A DNA stretch of 64,000 bases, taken from a bacterium UBP2_UBA2255 (lineage in GTDB: Bacteria; Edwardsbacteria; AC1; EtOH8). Each line of letters starts with the position of its first letter. Position 1 is the stretch's first letter. A program made the position numbers and the translations under genes. The stretch is from positions 42,743 through 106,742 of the forward strand of contig DDXR01000049.1 in assembly GCA_002347565.1 (NCBI GenBank), in the 5' to 3' direction. Below are positions 53,104 through 62,620 of this stretch, in pieces. The notes under the pieces are model-generated. The model was not told where the DNA came from. It was given only the letters and a program-made list of their open reading frames with translations, and did not search any database.

Positions 53104-54162
53104 ATGCCGTCGGACTACGGGTACATCAACGCCCGGATCAAGGGATGGCACAGCCGCCTGCTGACGGCCGGCGCAGTGACCGAGATCGCCGACCTGCCTG
53201 ATTTTCCGGCTTTTCTGAAATGGATGGCCGCCGGTCCGTACGCGGCCGATTGGCAGCTGGCCCGTGCCCGGTTCGAGGGATTGGAAGCGGTCGAGCAGGC
53301 GCTGGAAGCGAATTTCGGCCAGACCACCCGGCGGTTGTTGGCGGTCTCGGACGGCGCCCCGCGCCGCCTGATCGGGATCATGCTGCGGCGCTGGGACCTG
53401 GCCAACCTCAAGACGGTGGTCCGTGGCATCGCCCGCCAGCACGGTTCGCAGGAGATCGCCCGCAACCTGTGGCCGGCCGGCAACCTGGTGATGGTCCGCC
53501 TGAGGGAGCTGGCCCAGCAGCGCGACCTGCGCGGCGTGGCGGACGTGCTGGCCACCTGGCGCGACCCGCTGGCGCAGCCCCTGATTGAATGCCTGGCAGG
53601 GTTCGACCGGGACCACGACCTGGTGCCGGTCGAACTGGCGCTGGACCGGTTCCATTTCCGCGACTCGCTGCGGCGGCTGCGAGGCCCGGAGAGCAACCGC
53701 AGCCTGATGGCGGGCCTGCTGCGGCGGGAGATCGACCTGGCCAATGCCAAAACGGCCAGGAGGCTGGCCGGTCAGGCCGCGGATCAGGCGCGGGATCCCC
53801 GGGCCTATGTGATCGACGGCGGCGAAGTCATCGATGCCGAGGCCGTGGCCGAATTGCTCGATCCCAGGACGCGCAGCCGCCGGCTGCGTGCCCTGCGGGC
53901 ATCGCCCTACCACGGCTATCTGGCCGGCACCGGCGACCCGGTCCGGCTGGAGGATGAACTCGACCATTCGTTCTGGCGCCACTGCGCCCGGCTGTACCGG
54001 GCCCGGCCGCTGGCGATCGACGTGGCCGTCGGCTTCATCTGGCGGAAACAGTACGAGCTGGTCAACCTGCGCCTGCTGGCCCGGTCCAAGTTCTACGGGC
54101 TGCCGCCGGAAGAGATACGCAGCCAGCTGTTCCTGGACGTTGCGGGCGGCCGCTGCGGCTGA
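53104..54162 (+). CDS. ntpC: V/A-type ATP synthase subunit C (central shaft socket)
   Basis: 352 aa, mostly helical, as expected for the three-fold repeat protein that links the central rotor stalk to the membrane ring. The start 'YGYINARIKGWHSRLLT' and the end 'VGFIWRKQYELVNLRLLARSKFYGLPPEEIRSQLF' match the family closely. It begins 4 bp after subunit E. The standard next gene would be subunit F, but six extra genes intervene. Confidence 0.88.
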   Translation: MPSDYGYINARIKGWHSRLLTAGAVTEIADLPDFPAFLKWMAAGPYAADWQLARARFEGLEAVEQALEANFGQTTRRLLAVSDGAPRRLIGIMLRRWDLANLKTVVRGIARQHGSQEIARNLWPAGNLVMVRLRELAQQRDLRGVADVLATWRDPLAQPLIECLAGFDRDHDLVPVELALDRFHFRDSLRRLRGPESNRSLMAGLLRREIDLANAKTARRLAGQAADQARDPRAYVIDGGEVIDAEAVAELLDPRTRSRRLRALRASPYHGYLAGTGDPVRLEDELDHSFWRHCARLYRARPLAIDVAVGFIWRKQYELVNLRLLARSKFYGLPPEEIRSQLFLDVAGGRCG

Positions 54163-54234
54163 CGACGGCTGGCGGTTTCCGCGCCGCATCCCGGGCATCC
54201 ACCCAACCCCACCACGACAGCGAAAGGGGACGGT

Positions 54235-55443
54235 ATGAACCGCATCGCACTCGGCGCCATTGCCCTGGTCCTGACGGCCGGACTGGCCGGCGCGGCGCCG
54301 GAAGCGCCGCCGGCCGCGCCGCCCGGTGAGGCGTCTGCCGCCGGACTGACGGCGGTCGACACTCCCAACGACGAGGGGCGGTCGATCACCGTCACCTGGG
54401 CCCGGTCGCCCCGGGACATCGGCGATGCCGCCGTGTTCAAGGGCTACCAGATCCTGCGGGCCGACCACGCCGATGGGCCGTTCGCCGAGGTCGGGTTCGT
54501 CATCGGCGGCAAGACGGAGTTCCGCGACAACGTGGCCGAGGGCGCGGCGCACTGGTACCGCGTGCGCGCCGTGGCCGGCAGCGATTCATCGGAAACGGGG
54601 ACGGCCGGTCCGGTCCGGGCGTCGGCCCAGTGGTTCGACGCCGGCCGCAGCAACGTGCTGATCGTGACCGTCCTGCTGGCGTTCCTGATGATCTGGTACA
54701 TCGAGCGGGCCAAGAAGGGCGAGGAGCTGTTCATCCGGAAGATCCACGGCCTGGACGCCATCGACGAGGCGGTGGGGCGGTCCACCGAGCTGGGCAAGCC
54801 GGTGCTGTTCTCGTTCGGCCTGGGCGAGATCAAGGACATCGTGACCGTGGCCGCGCTGTCAATCCTGCGCCAGGTCGCGGTGCGCTGCGCCCAGCACGGC
54901 ACCGAGCTGCTGGTCCCGAACTGGGACCCGCTGGTGATGGCCGCGGCCCAGGAGACCATCCAGCAGGCCTACTCCGAGCCGGGCCGGCCCGACCTGTACA
55001 AGGAGGGCAACGTCAGCTTCCTGACCTCGGATCAGTTCGGGTACGCCGCGGGCGTCGACGGCATGATGATCCGGCAGAAGCCGGGGGCGGTGTTCTTCAT
55101 GGGCTACTTCTATGCCGAGGCCCTGCTGATGTCGGAGACCGGCCACTCGGTGGGCGCGATCCAGATCGCCGGGACCACGGCGGTCACCCAGCTGCCGTTC
55201 TTCATCGCCTCCTGCGACTACACCCTGATCGGCGAGGAGATGCTGGCTGCCAGCTGCTACCTGAAGCGCGATCCCCAGCTGCTGGGGTCGATCAAGGGCG
55301 AGGATTTCGTCAAGGCCATCCTGATCGTCGGGTTCGCGGCGCTGGCCGTGGTCGGCACCGCCGGCGCCCTGCTGGCCGGCGCCGGGCGTCCCTGGCTGTC
55401 CGGCGTGTTCCAGGCCATCATCCAGTGGTTCGTGACCGCATGA
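54235..55443 (+). CDS. FnIII-domain membrane protein of unknown function, inserted in ATPase operon
   Basis: 402 aa. A signal peptide (about 1-21) and a Pro/Ala linker lead to an FnIII-like domain (about 35-133: 'ITVTWARSPRDIG', 'FKGYQILRAD', 'HWYRVRAVAGSDS'). A membrane helix (about 139-158) is followed by a conserved-looking cytoplasmic domain beginning 'ERAKKGEELFIRKIHGLDAIDEAVGRSTELGKPV'. A C-terminal hydrophobic pair (about 360-400) ends the protein. The cytoplasmic part recalls a domain of unknown function (DUF6754, from memory, unverified). It is the first of four consecutive membrane-protein genes between subunits C and F. Confidence 0.8.
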   Translation: MNRIALGAIALVLTAGLAGAAPEAPPAAPPGEASAAGLTAVDTPNDEGRSITVTWARSPRDIGDAAVFKGYQILRADHADGPFAEVGFVIGGKTEFRDNVAEGAAHWYRVRAVAGSDSSETGTAGPVRASAQWFDAGRSNVLIVTVLLAFLMIWYIERAKKGEELFIRKIHGLDAIDEAVGRSTELGKPVLFSFGLGEIKDIVTVAALSILRQVAVRCAQHGTELLVPNWDPLVMAAAQETIQQAYSEPGRPDLYKEGNVSFLTSDQFGYAAGVDGMMIRQKPGAVFFMGYFYAEALLMSETGHSVGAIQIAGTTAVTQLPFFIASCDYTLIGEEMLAASCYLKRDPQLLGSIKGEDFVKAILIVGFAALAVVGTAGALLAGAGRPWLSGVFQAIIQWFVTA

Positions 55444-55480
55444 CGCGCGCGTCACTGATCGAAATGAAGGAGCGGCGCCC

Positions 55481-56113
55481 ATGAAAAAAGAGATCCCATT
55501 GGCCATCACCTTCCTGACCGGCCTGATCATCGTGGTCACGTTCTTCATCCCCCACCAGCCGCTGGGGACGATGCAGCAGCGGCTGCTGATCTGGTACTCG
55601 ATCGTGCTGGGGTTCACCATGCTGCTGGGCGTGGACAGCTTGCTGCGCAGCAACCTCAAGCGGCTGGTGGGGCGCACCCCGGGATGGCCGTACGCCGCAG
55701 TGCTGCTCGCCGGGTTCGCGTTCACCCTGGCGGCCGGGATCTACAACTGGGCCACCACCAGGTCGCTGCTGACCCTGGGGTCGCCGTTCATGTTCGTCTA
55801 CACCTTCGTGATCGTGCCCCTGCAGGCGACCATGTTCGCGGTGCTGGCGTTCTTCATCGCGTCGGCCGCCTACCGCGCCTTCCGGGCCCGCACCCTGGAG
55901 GCGACCCTGCTGCTGGTCACCGCCGCCATCGTCATGATCGGGCGGGTGCCGGTGGGGGCCGAGCTGTGGGACAAGCTGCCGGTCCTGGCCGACTGGATCA
56001 TGGAGGTCCCCCAGATGGCGGCCAAGCGGGGCATCGTCATCGGCGTGGCCCTGGGGACCATCGCCATGTCGCTGCGGGTGATCCTGGGCCTGGAACGGAC
56101 CTACCTGTCATGA
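55481..56113 (+). CDS. Membrane protein of unknown function in ATPase operon (six helices)
   Basis: 210 aa with about six membrane helices ('IPLAITFLTGLIIVVTFFIP' at the start, 'MFVYTFVIVPLQATMFAVLAFFIAS' in the middle, 'GIVIGVALGTIAMSLRVILGLER' near the end). The loops are short, so most of the protein lies in the membrane. I do not recognise the family. It follows the FnIII gene by 37 bp and has an AGGAG site upstream. A partner for the FnIII protein is the likeliest reading. Confidence 0.78.
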   Translation: MKKEIPLAITFLTGLIIVVTFFIPHQPLGTMQQRLLIWYSIVLGFTMLLGVDSLLRSNLKRLVGRTPGWPYAAVLLAGFAFTLAAGIYNWATTRSLLTLGSPFMFVYTFVIVPLQATMFAVLAFFIASAAYRAFRARTLEATLLLVTAAIVMIGRVPVGAELWDKLPVLADWIMEVPQMAAKRGIVIGVALGTIAMSLRVILGLERTYLS

Positions 56114-56135
56114 AGCGCAGCAGAGGAGAACGACG

Positions 56136-56957
56136 ATGAGATTCTTCGAGCGGATCGCCGCCATCGACCGGCGGCTGATCTACCTGGCGCTGGCGCTGTC
56201 GGTGCTCATCCCCCTGCTGTTCAAGATGGTGCTCCCGACCCGCGTCTCCGAGCCGGTGCGGGCCGCCTACCGGTCGATCGATGACCTGCCCGAAGGTTCC
56301 GTGGTGATGATCTCGGTCGACTACGACGCCTCGTCGGCGCCGGAGCTGCAGCCCATCTATCTCGGCATCCTGCAGCACTGCTTCGCCAAGAAGCTCAAGG
56401 TGCTGGTGCTGGGGCAGTGGGTGATGGGGACCCCCTTCGGCGAGCTGGGCTTGGGCCGGATCGCGCCGCTGTACGACGCCGTCTACGGCGTCGACTACGT
56501 CAACCTGGGGTACCGGCCCGGCTACCGCGCCCAGATGGTGGGGCTGGGCCGCGAGATTCGCGACTTCTTCGCGGTCGATTCCCGCGGCATCACCCTCGAC
56601 AGCTTGCCGATGATGGCCGGGGTCCACAATTACAACCAGATCGACCTGCTGGTGGGTCTCGAGGCCGGCCAGGCCGGCGACGAGTGGATCCAATTCGCCG
56701 GCGCCCGCTACGGCGTCGACATCGTGATCGGCGCCACCGGCGTGGTGGCCCCCGACAAGTTCCATTACCTGCAGGCCCGGCAGATCCGCGGGCTGATCGG
56801 CGGCCTGCAGGGCGCGGCCGAGTACGAGACCCTGATCGGCAAGCCGGGCGCCGCCATCGCCGGCATGGTCGCCCAATCCTGGGCGCACCTCCTGCTGCTG
56901 GCGTTCATCGTCCTGGGCAACGTCGGATATTTCGTGATGCGGAGGGCCAAGCCATGA
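56136..56957 (+). CDS. Bitopic protein with extracytoplasmic domain, unknown function, in ATPase operon
   Basis: 273 aa. An N-terminal membrane helix (about 14-33) and a C-terminal one (about 247-266) enclose a globular domain of about 210 aa. That domain starts 'LPEGSVVMISVDYDASSAPELQPIYLGILQHCF' and contains 'GVDYVNLGYRPGYRAQM' and 'DIVIGATGVVAPDKFHYLQA'. The alternating beta/alpha pattern suggests a Rossmann-like alpha/beta fold, but no catalytic motif is recognisable. Topology puts the domain outside the cytoplasm if the N-terminus is inside. It overlaps the next gene by 4 bp (ATGA). Confidence 0.76.
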   Translation: MRFFERIAAIDRRLIYLALALSVLIPLLFKMVLPTRVSEPVRAAYRSIDDLPEGSVVMISVDYDASSAPELQPIYLGILQHCFAKKLKVLVLGQWVMGTPFGELGLGRIAPLYDAVYGVDYVNLGYRPGYRAQMVGLGREIRDFFAVDSRGITLDSLPMMAGVHNYNQIDLLVGLEAGQAGDEWIQFAGARYGVDIVIGATGVVAPDKFHYLQARQIRGLIGGLQGAAEYETLIGKPGAAIAGMVAQSWAHLLLLAFIVLGNVGYFVMRRAKP

Positions 56958-57577
56958 CGCAGATCATCGGCACCTGGATCGCGGCCGGGCTGACCCTGGC
57001 CATCTTCTCCTTCCTCTACAAGGACAACCCGTTCTACAAGGTGGCGGAGCACCTCTACGTCGGTGTCTCGGCGGCCTACGCCGTGCTGTACGCCTGGGCC
57101 AACGACGTCTACCCGATGCTGGTCGAACCGATGTTCCTGGGCCGGGGCGCCGTCACCACGGCCGACCGCTGGATCCTGCTGGTGCCGCTGCTGTTCGGCC
57201 TGATGATGCTGGCGCGGTGGGTGCCGAGGATCGCCTGGCTGTCGCGCTGGTCCATCGCACTGACGGTAGGCATCGCGGCGGGCCTGGGCATCACCGGCCA
57301 GATCCAGGGCATTCTGCTGCCGCAGGTGGCCGGCACCCTGGTGCCGCTGACATCGGCCAACAACGTTCTGATGGTGGCCGGCGTCATCGCCACGCTGGTG
57401 TACTTCTATTTCTCGATCGCCCAGAAGGGCGCGGTCAAAGTGGGCAGCCGGCTGGGCATGGTGTTCATCATGGTCGCGTTCGGCGCCTCGTTCGGCTATA
57501 CGGTGATGGCCAGGATCTCGCTGTTGATCGGGCGCCTGCAGTTCCTGGTGTTCGACTGGCTCCACGTGGTCAAGTGA
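56954..57577 (+). CDS. Membrane protein of unknown function in ATPase operon (six helices), second
   Basis: 207 aa from ATG 56954 in the ATGA overlap; a longer in-frame start inside the previous gene lacks support. About six membrane helices are seen, with an N-terminal 'TLAIFSFLYKDNPFYKVAEHLYVGVSAAYAVLY' and a C-terminal 'MVFIMVAFGASFGYTVMARISLLIGRLQFLV'. The family is not recognised. Length and topology resemble the six-helix protein at 55481, so the two could form a heteromer. The four genes look like one functional module. Confidence 0.77.
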   Translation: MTQIIGTWIAAGLTLAIFSFLYKDNPFYKVAEHLYVGVSAAYAVLYAWANDVYPMLVEPMFLGRGAVTTADRWILLVPLLFGLMMLARWVPRIAWLSRWSIALTVGIAAGLGITGQIQGILLPQVAGTLVPLTSANNVLMVAGVIATLVYFYFSIAQKGAVKVGSRLGMVFIMVAFGASFGYTVMARISLLIGRLQFLVFDWLHVVK

Positions 57578-57611
57578 CGGCCGCCCCAACCGTCGAGAGG
57601 AGGATCCTGCG

Positions 57612-57914
57612 ATGAACGACCTGACCGCTGTCAAGGGGGTGCGGGCCTGGGCGGTGTTCGCCAACGACGCGCCGGTGGAGGGCGAGGCCAAGGGCGAGCT
57701 GGGGGACAAGGCGGGCGAGATCGAGCAGTTCTGGGTGAACGCGGCCTCGGTGATCGCCAGCAACTTCCGGCTGGGCCAGCTGCGCGAGGTGGCCGTGGCC
57801 GGCCCCGACCGGCAGGTGCTGATGCTGCTGGCCGGCGACCGGACCGTGGTGTGCGAGGTCGATCCCGCCGCCGACTGGAAGGCGCTGGCGGGCGAGATCC
57901 GGAGGAAGATGTAG
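57612..57914 (+). CDS. Small roadblock-like protein, unknown function
   Basis: 100 aa, no membrane helix. The pattern 'VRAWAVFANDAPVEGEAKG ... AASVIASNFRLGQLREVAVAG ... QVLMLLAGDRTVVCEVD' has the strand/helix order of a minimal Roadblock/LC7 domain. This assignment is weaker than for the gene at 49500. An AGGAGG site precedes the ATG. It is 1 bp upstream of a second such gene, so the two probably form a heterodimer. Confidence 0.65.
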   Translation: MNDLTAVKGVRAWAVFANDAPVEGEAKGELGDKAGEIEQFWVNAASVIASNFRLGQLREVAVAGPDRQVLMLLAGDRTVVCEVDPAADWKALAGEIRRKM

Positions 57915-57915
57915 C

Positions 57916-58464
57916 ATGGCACTTGCAGACGCGATAGCTGCTGGCAGGGTGGCGGGCCTCAAGGGCGCGTTCCTGGTGCCGGCCGGCGGCGACATCCAGG
58001 CGCAGGGCTGCGACCAGTCGGCCGCGACCCCCAGCGCCGAGCTGGCCCGCCAGATCCAGGACATCGTCGGCCTGCCGACGCTGGACACCGTGTGGCTCGC
58101 CGCCGAGGGCGGCATCGCCGGCCTGCGGCTGGCCGCCGGGGCGACGGCCGGGGTGCTGCTGGGGCCGGACGGGGCGGCCGGGCCCGCCCGCAAGCTGCTG
58201 GACGCGTTGCTGGCAGCCCCGGCGGCCGGAACGGGCGGCGGCGACGCCATCAACCAGATCCGCAAGGTCGCCACCGAGTACCTCACCGACTTCGCCGAGA
58301 CCGCGCTGATGATCCAGATCAAGCAGTCGGGTCTGGACGAGAAGAACCCCAGCCCCGAAAGCCTGGCCAAGCTGGCCGGCGGCCTGGAGAAGGCGGCGCT
58401 GATGATCATCGGCCCCTCGCGAGCCAAGGAGATGGGCGAGAGGCTGAAGAAGGCGATATCATGA
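57916..58464 (+). CDS. Roadblock-like N-terminus with helical C-terminal extension, unknown function
   Basis: 182 aa. The N-terminal part (about 1-95) has the same rhythm as roadblock domains ('GLKGAFLVPAGGDIQAQG', 'DTVWLAAEGGIAGLRLAAGATAGVLLG'). The C-terminal part (about 108-182) is helical with 'NQIRKVATEYLTDFAETALMIQIKQ' and a basic end 'KEMGERLKKAIS'. It might serve as a membrane or ATPase adaptor, but no motif proves that. Its position between the membrane module and subunit F suggests a connector. Confidence 0.62.
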   Translation: MALADAIAAGRVAGLKGAFLVPAGGDIQAQGCDQSAATPSAELARQIQDIVGLPTLDTVWLAAEGGIAGLRLAAGATAGVLLGPDGAAGPARKLLDALLAAPAAGTGGGDAINQIRKVATEYLTDFAETALMIQIKQSGLDEKNPSPESLAKLAGGLEKAALMIIGPSRAKEMGERLKKAIS

Positions 58465-58468
58465 TGCG

Positions 58469-58546
58469 GGACGCGGATCGACGCAGATCATATCGATCGG
58501 TTGTCCCGGCCGTCCGAACAGCGGATGTCTGCGTGAATCAGCGTCC
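58469..58546 (+). repeat. Imperfect inverted repeat between accessory genes and subunit F
   Basis: Arms 58469-58487 and 58528-58546 pair at 16 of 19 positions across a 40-nt loop. The right arm, TCTGCGTGAATCAGCGTCC, resembles a dispersed extragenic repeat I recall from other bacterial genomes (unverified). It fills the 93-bp gap before subunit F. Confidence 0.6.
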
Positions 58547-58557
58547 GGAAGTGTCGG

Positions 58558-58881
58558 ATGAATAGGCTGGCCGTCATCACCGACAGCGGCACCGCCACCG
58601 GGTTCCGGATGGCGGGGGTGGACACCTTCGAGGTCGCCTCCGAACCGCAGCTCCAGGCCAAGCTGGCCGAGCTGATCGCGACGGGCGACTACGGGCTGAT
58701 CGCCGTCAACCAAGACCTGGCGGCGGACCTGGGCGAGGAGGTCGACCGCATCATGAAGAATCGCGCCCTGCCGGTGATCCTGCCGTTCCCGGTGCCCAAG
58801 GGCGGGACGGTGGAGAGCGGCGAGGCCTACCTCAATAAGCTGGTCAAGGACGCCATCGGGTTCTACGTCAAGCTGAAGTGA
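58558..58881 (+). CDS. ntpF: V/A-type ATP synthase subunit F
   Basis: 107 aa. 'LAVITDSGTATGFRMAGVDTF' at the start is the Rossmann-like pattern of subunit F, with the conserved 'GFRLAGV'-like turn. 'YGLIAVNQDLA' and 'LPVILPFPVPKG' complete the fold, and the C-terminus is a helix that regulates the rotor. It ends in a GTGA overlap with the following lipoprotein gene. Gene naming for F varies between systems. Confidence 0.88.
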   Translation: MNRLAVITDSGTATGFRMAGVDTFEVASEPQLQAKLAELIATGDYGLIAVNQDLAADLGEEVDRIMKNRALPVILPFPVPKGGTVESGEAYLNKLVKDAIGFYVKLK

Positions 58882-59366
58882 CCGCGGTGAAATCGATGAC
58901 GTTCCTGGGATACCTCTTCGTCGCGTGCTGCTTCGCCGGTTGCAGCAAGGACCCGGCCGCGCCTGGAGCGACCCCCACGTTGGACACTGCCACGCTGACG
59001 GATTCCCTGCATGCAGTCGCCATCGGCATGTCGCGCCGGGAATGCCAGATCGACATCCAGCTGGCGTATTCGATCAATCGTTACCCGCTGATCAAGGCCG
59101 GCTCCGACTCGGATATGGTGACCGTCTACCTGCACAACGGCAAGGCGATATCGACCGACACCCCATACAACGCTGGCGCGATCGTCAGGCAGGATTACCG
59201 GAACGGTGACCTCCTGGCGAGATCGGTGCAAGGGGGATGGGGCTCGGACACGACGGCACACGTCCTGATGGCTTCCGATACCCTGACCACCATCGACAGT
59301 GCCACGGTCGACGTGTGGTGGTGGTTTGATGGCGGCCGCCAGGTGCACCACCGGCTTTTCCCGTAG
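58878..59366 (+). CDS. Putative lipoprotein of unknown function, between ATPase subunits F and A
   Basis: 162 aa from GTG 58878 in the overlap; ATG 58896 is an alternative. A short signal with lipobox 'CFAGCS' (Cys22) is followed by a Thr/Asp-rich region and strands such as '[15 protein letters not shown]' and '[22 protein letters not shown]'. No known domain is recognised. It is exported or lipid-anchored, so it cannot be a cytoplasmic ATPase subunit; it could face the membrane module. It is followed 44 bp later by subunit A. Confidence 0.72.
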   Translation: MTAVKSMTFLGYLFVACCFAGCSKDPAAPGATPTLDTATLTDSLHAVAIGMSRRECQIDIQLAYSINRYPLIKAGSDSDMVTVYLHNGKAISTDTPYNAGAIVRQDYRNGDLLARSVQGGWGSDTTAHVLMASDTLTTIDSATVDVWWWFDGGRQVHHRLFP

Positions 59367-59410
59367 ACCACAGCACAGCAACCATCGAATATATCCTTCG
59401 GGGAGAACCT

Positions 59411-61153
<1,743 letters not shown>

Positions 61154-61239
61154 CTGCCGACGAACGGTATCCACTATATCGTAGACGCTATCCAGTAGAG
61201 GATACTGAGTAGTGAATACTGAATAGGGAAGGCAACAGT
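61154..61239 (+). repeat. Short degenerate AT-rich repeats between ntpA and the DHH gene
   Basis: Within 86 bp the motif (A/T)TACTGA(A/G)TAG appears twice (about 61202-61214 and 61216-61226) beside 'TATCCACTATATCG' and 'CTATCCAGTAG'. No gene is seen. It looks like a decayed extragenic repeat. Confidence 0.45.
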
Positions 61240-62154
61240 ATGCGTTTAGTCACCCGCTCCGATTTCGACGGTTTGATCTGCGGCGTCCTGCTGCAGGAGG
61301 CCGGCATCGTCGACTCGTCCCTGTTCGTCCACCCCAAGGACGTCCAGGACGGCAAGGTCGAGGTCACGGCCAACGACGTGCTGGCCAACGTGCCCTACGC
61401 CAAGGGCTGCGGCCTGTGGTTCGACCACCACATGTCCGAGGAGGAGCGCGCCGCCTTCCCCCACGACTTCAAGGGCGCGTCCCTGCCGGCGAAGAGCTGC
61501 GCCCGGGTGATCTACGAGTACTACGGCGGCCGGGAGAAATTCCCGCGGTTCGAGGACATGCTCAAGGCGGTGGACAAGTCCGACTCCGGCGGCCTGTCGC
61601 TGGAGGAGGTGGCCCAGCCCACCGGCTGGCTGCTGCTGGCCTTCCTGATGGACCCGCGCACCGGCCTGGGCCGCTTCTCGGACTACCGCATCAGCAACCT
61701 GCAGCTGATGCAGGACCTGATGGAGCGATGCCGCACCATGGCGATCGCCGAGATCCTGGAGCTGCCCGACGTCACGGAGCGGATCAGGCGCTACCGCGAG
61801 TCGGAGTGGCTCTACAAGGAGATGATCAAGAGCAACGCCAAGGTCCACGGCAACGTGCTGGTGGTGGACCTGCGCAACGTGGAGAACATCGCCACCGGCA
61901 ACCGCTTCGTGGAGTACGGCATGTTCCCGGCCATCAACATCTCGGTGCGGGTGATGTGGGGCGTCAAGAAGCAGAACGTGGTGTTCGCCGTGGGACACAG
62001 CATCCTCAACCGCACCTCCAAGACCAACGTCGGCTCGCTGATGCTGAAGCACAACGGCGGCGGCCATCCCAAGGTGGGCACCTGCCAGGTGCCGACCGAC
62101 CAGGCCGACGCGGTGCTGGCCGAGCTGGTCAGGAAGATGAACGCCGACGGCTGA
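61240..62154 (+). CDS. DHH-family phosphoesterase-like protein
   Basis: 304 aa. The DHH metal-binding motifs are 'RSDFDGLICG' (Asp8, Asp10), 'WFDHHMSEEE' (Asp62-His63-His64), and 'AVDKSDSGG' near 110. The C-terminal DHHA1 substrate motif is 'KHNGGGHPKVGTCQV'. Relatives cleave oligoribonucleotides, cyclic dinucleotides, pyrophosphate or polyphosphate. Which one is cut here is not predictable. It sits between ATPase subunits A and B, so a link to energy status or a nucleotide signal is possible. It has no membrane or sensor domain. Confidence 0.85.
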   Translation: MRLVTRSDFDGLICGVLLQEAGIVDSSLFVHPKDVQDGKVEVTANDVLANVPYAKGCGLWFDHHMSEEERAAFPHDFKGASLPAKSCARVIYEYYGGREKFPRFEDMLKAVDKSDSGGLSLEEVAQPTGWLLLAFLMDPRTGLGRFSDYRISNLQLMQDLMERCRTMAIAEILELPDVTERIRRYRESEWLYKEMIKSNAKVHGNVLVVDLRNVENIATGNRFVEYGMFPAINISVRVMWGVKKQNVVFAVGHSILNRTSKTNVGSLMLKHNGGGHPKVGTCQVPTDQADAVLAELVRKMNADG

Positions 62155-62166
62155 GGGGCCTCCCGA

Positions 62167-62505
62167 ATGACCGGTCCAGACCACGATACTTTCCGCACAC
62201 TGTACAAGATCGTCGGGGGCCTCGATAAAAAATTCCCCGGCGGGAACGACCCGTTCCGGATCTTGTCCCGCCTGATGGAGGAATCCGGGGAACTGGCGAG
62301 CGAGATACACCACTTCGAGGGCCTGAAACGCCATCGCCGGCAGGACCCGCCGGACAAGGGCCATCTCGCGAAGGAGTGCATGGACATCTTCACCGCGGTG
62401 CTCCATATCGCGAAGCACTACGGGATCGAAAAAGAGCTGTCCGCCCGGATCGACAAGCACTACCGCATGGTCATTTCCGAGGGATTGGTCGAACCTCTTG
62501 AATGA
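62167..62505 (+). CDS. MazG-like nucleotide pyrophosphohydrolase
   Basis: 112 aa, all helical. 'RLMEESGELASEIHHFEG' gives the EExxE metal-binding motif of MazG/dUTPase-like enzymes, and 'HLAKECMDIFTAVLHIAKHYG' supplies the downstream E-x2-D motif. The family hydrolyses nucleoside triphosphates to monophosphate and pyrophosphate. It starts 12 bp after the DHH phosphoesterase stop, suggesting that the two act on related products. Confidence 0.78.
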   Translation: MTGPDHDTFRTLYKIVGGLDKKFPGGNDPFRILSRLMEESGELASEIHHFEGLKRHRRQDPPDKGHLAKECMDIFTAVLHIAKHYGIEKELSARIDKHYRMVISEGLVEPLE

Positions 62506-62620
62506 TGTATGTTTTCAGGCTGAACCATGACCACGATACTATGCGGCATTCTATTTCTGACGAGCTATCGTTGCATCGCAGCGTAGCGATCGACTGAACG
62601 ACTACAGATTTGGAACTACA

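Noticed and set aside
62181..62540. A 12-bp direct repeat (GACCACGATACT) at about 62179 and 62529
   Set aside because: Short and isolated with no other mobile-element feature; may be chance.
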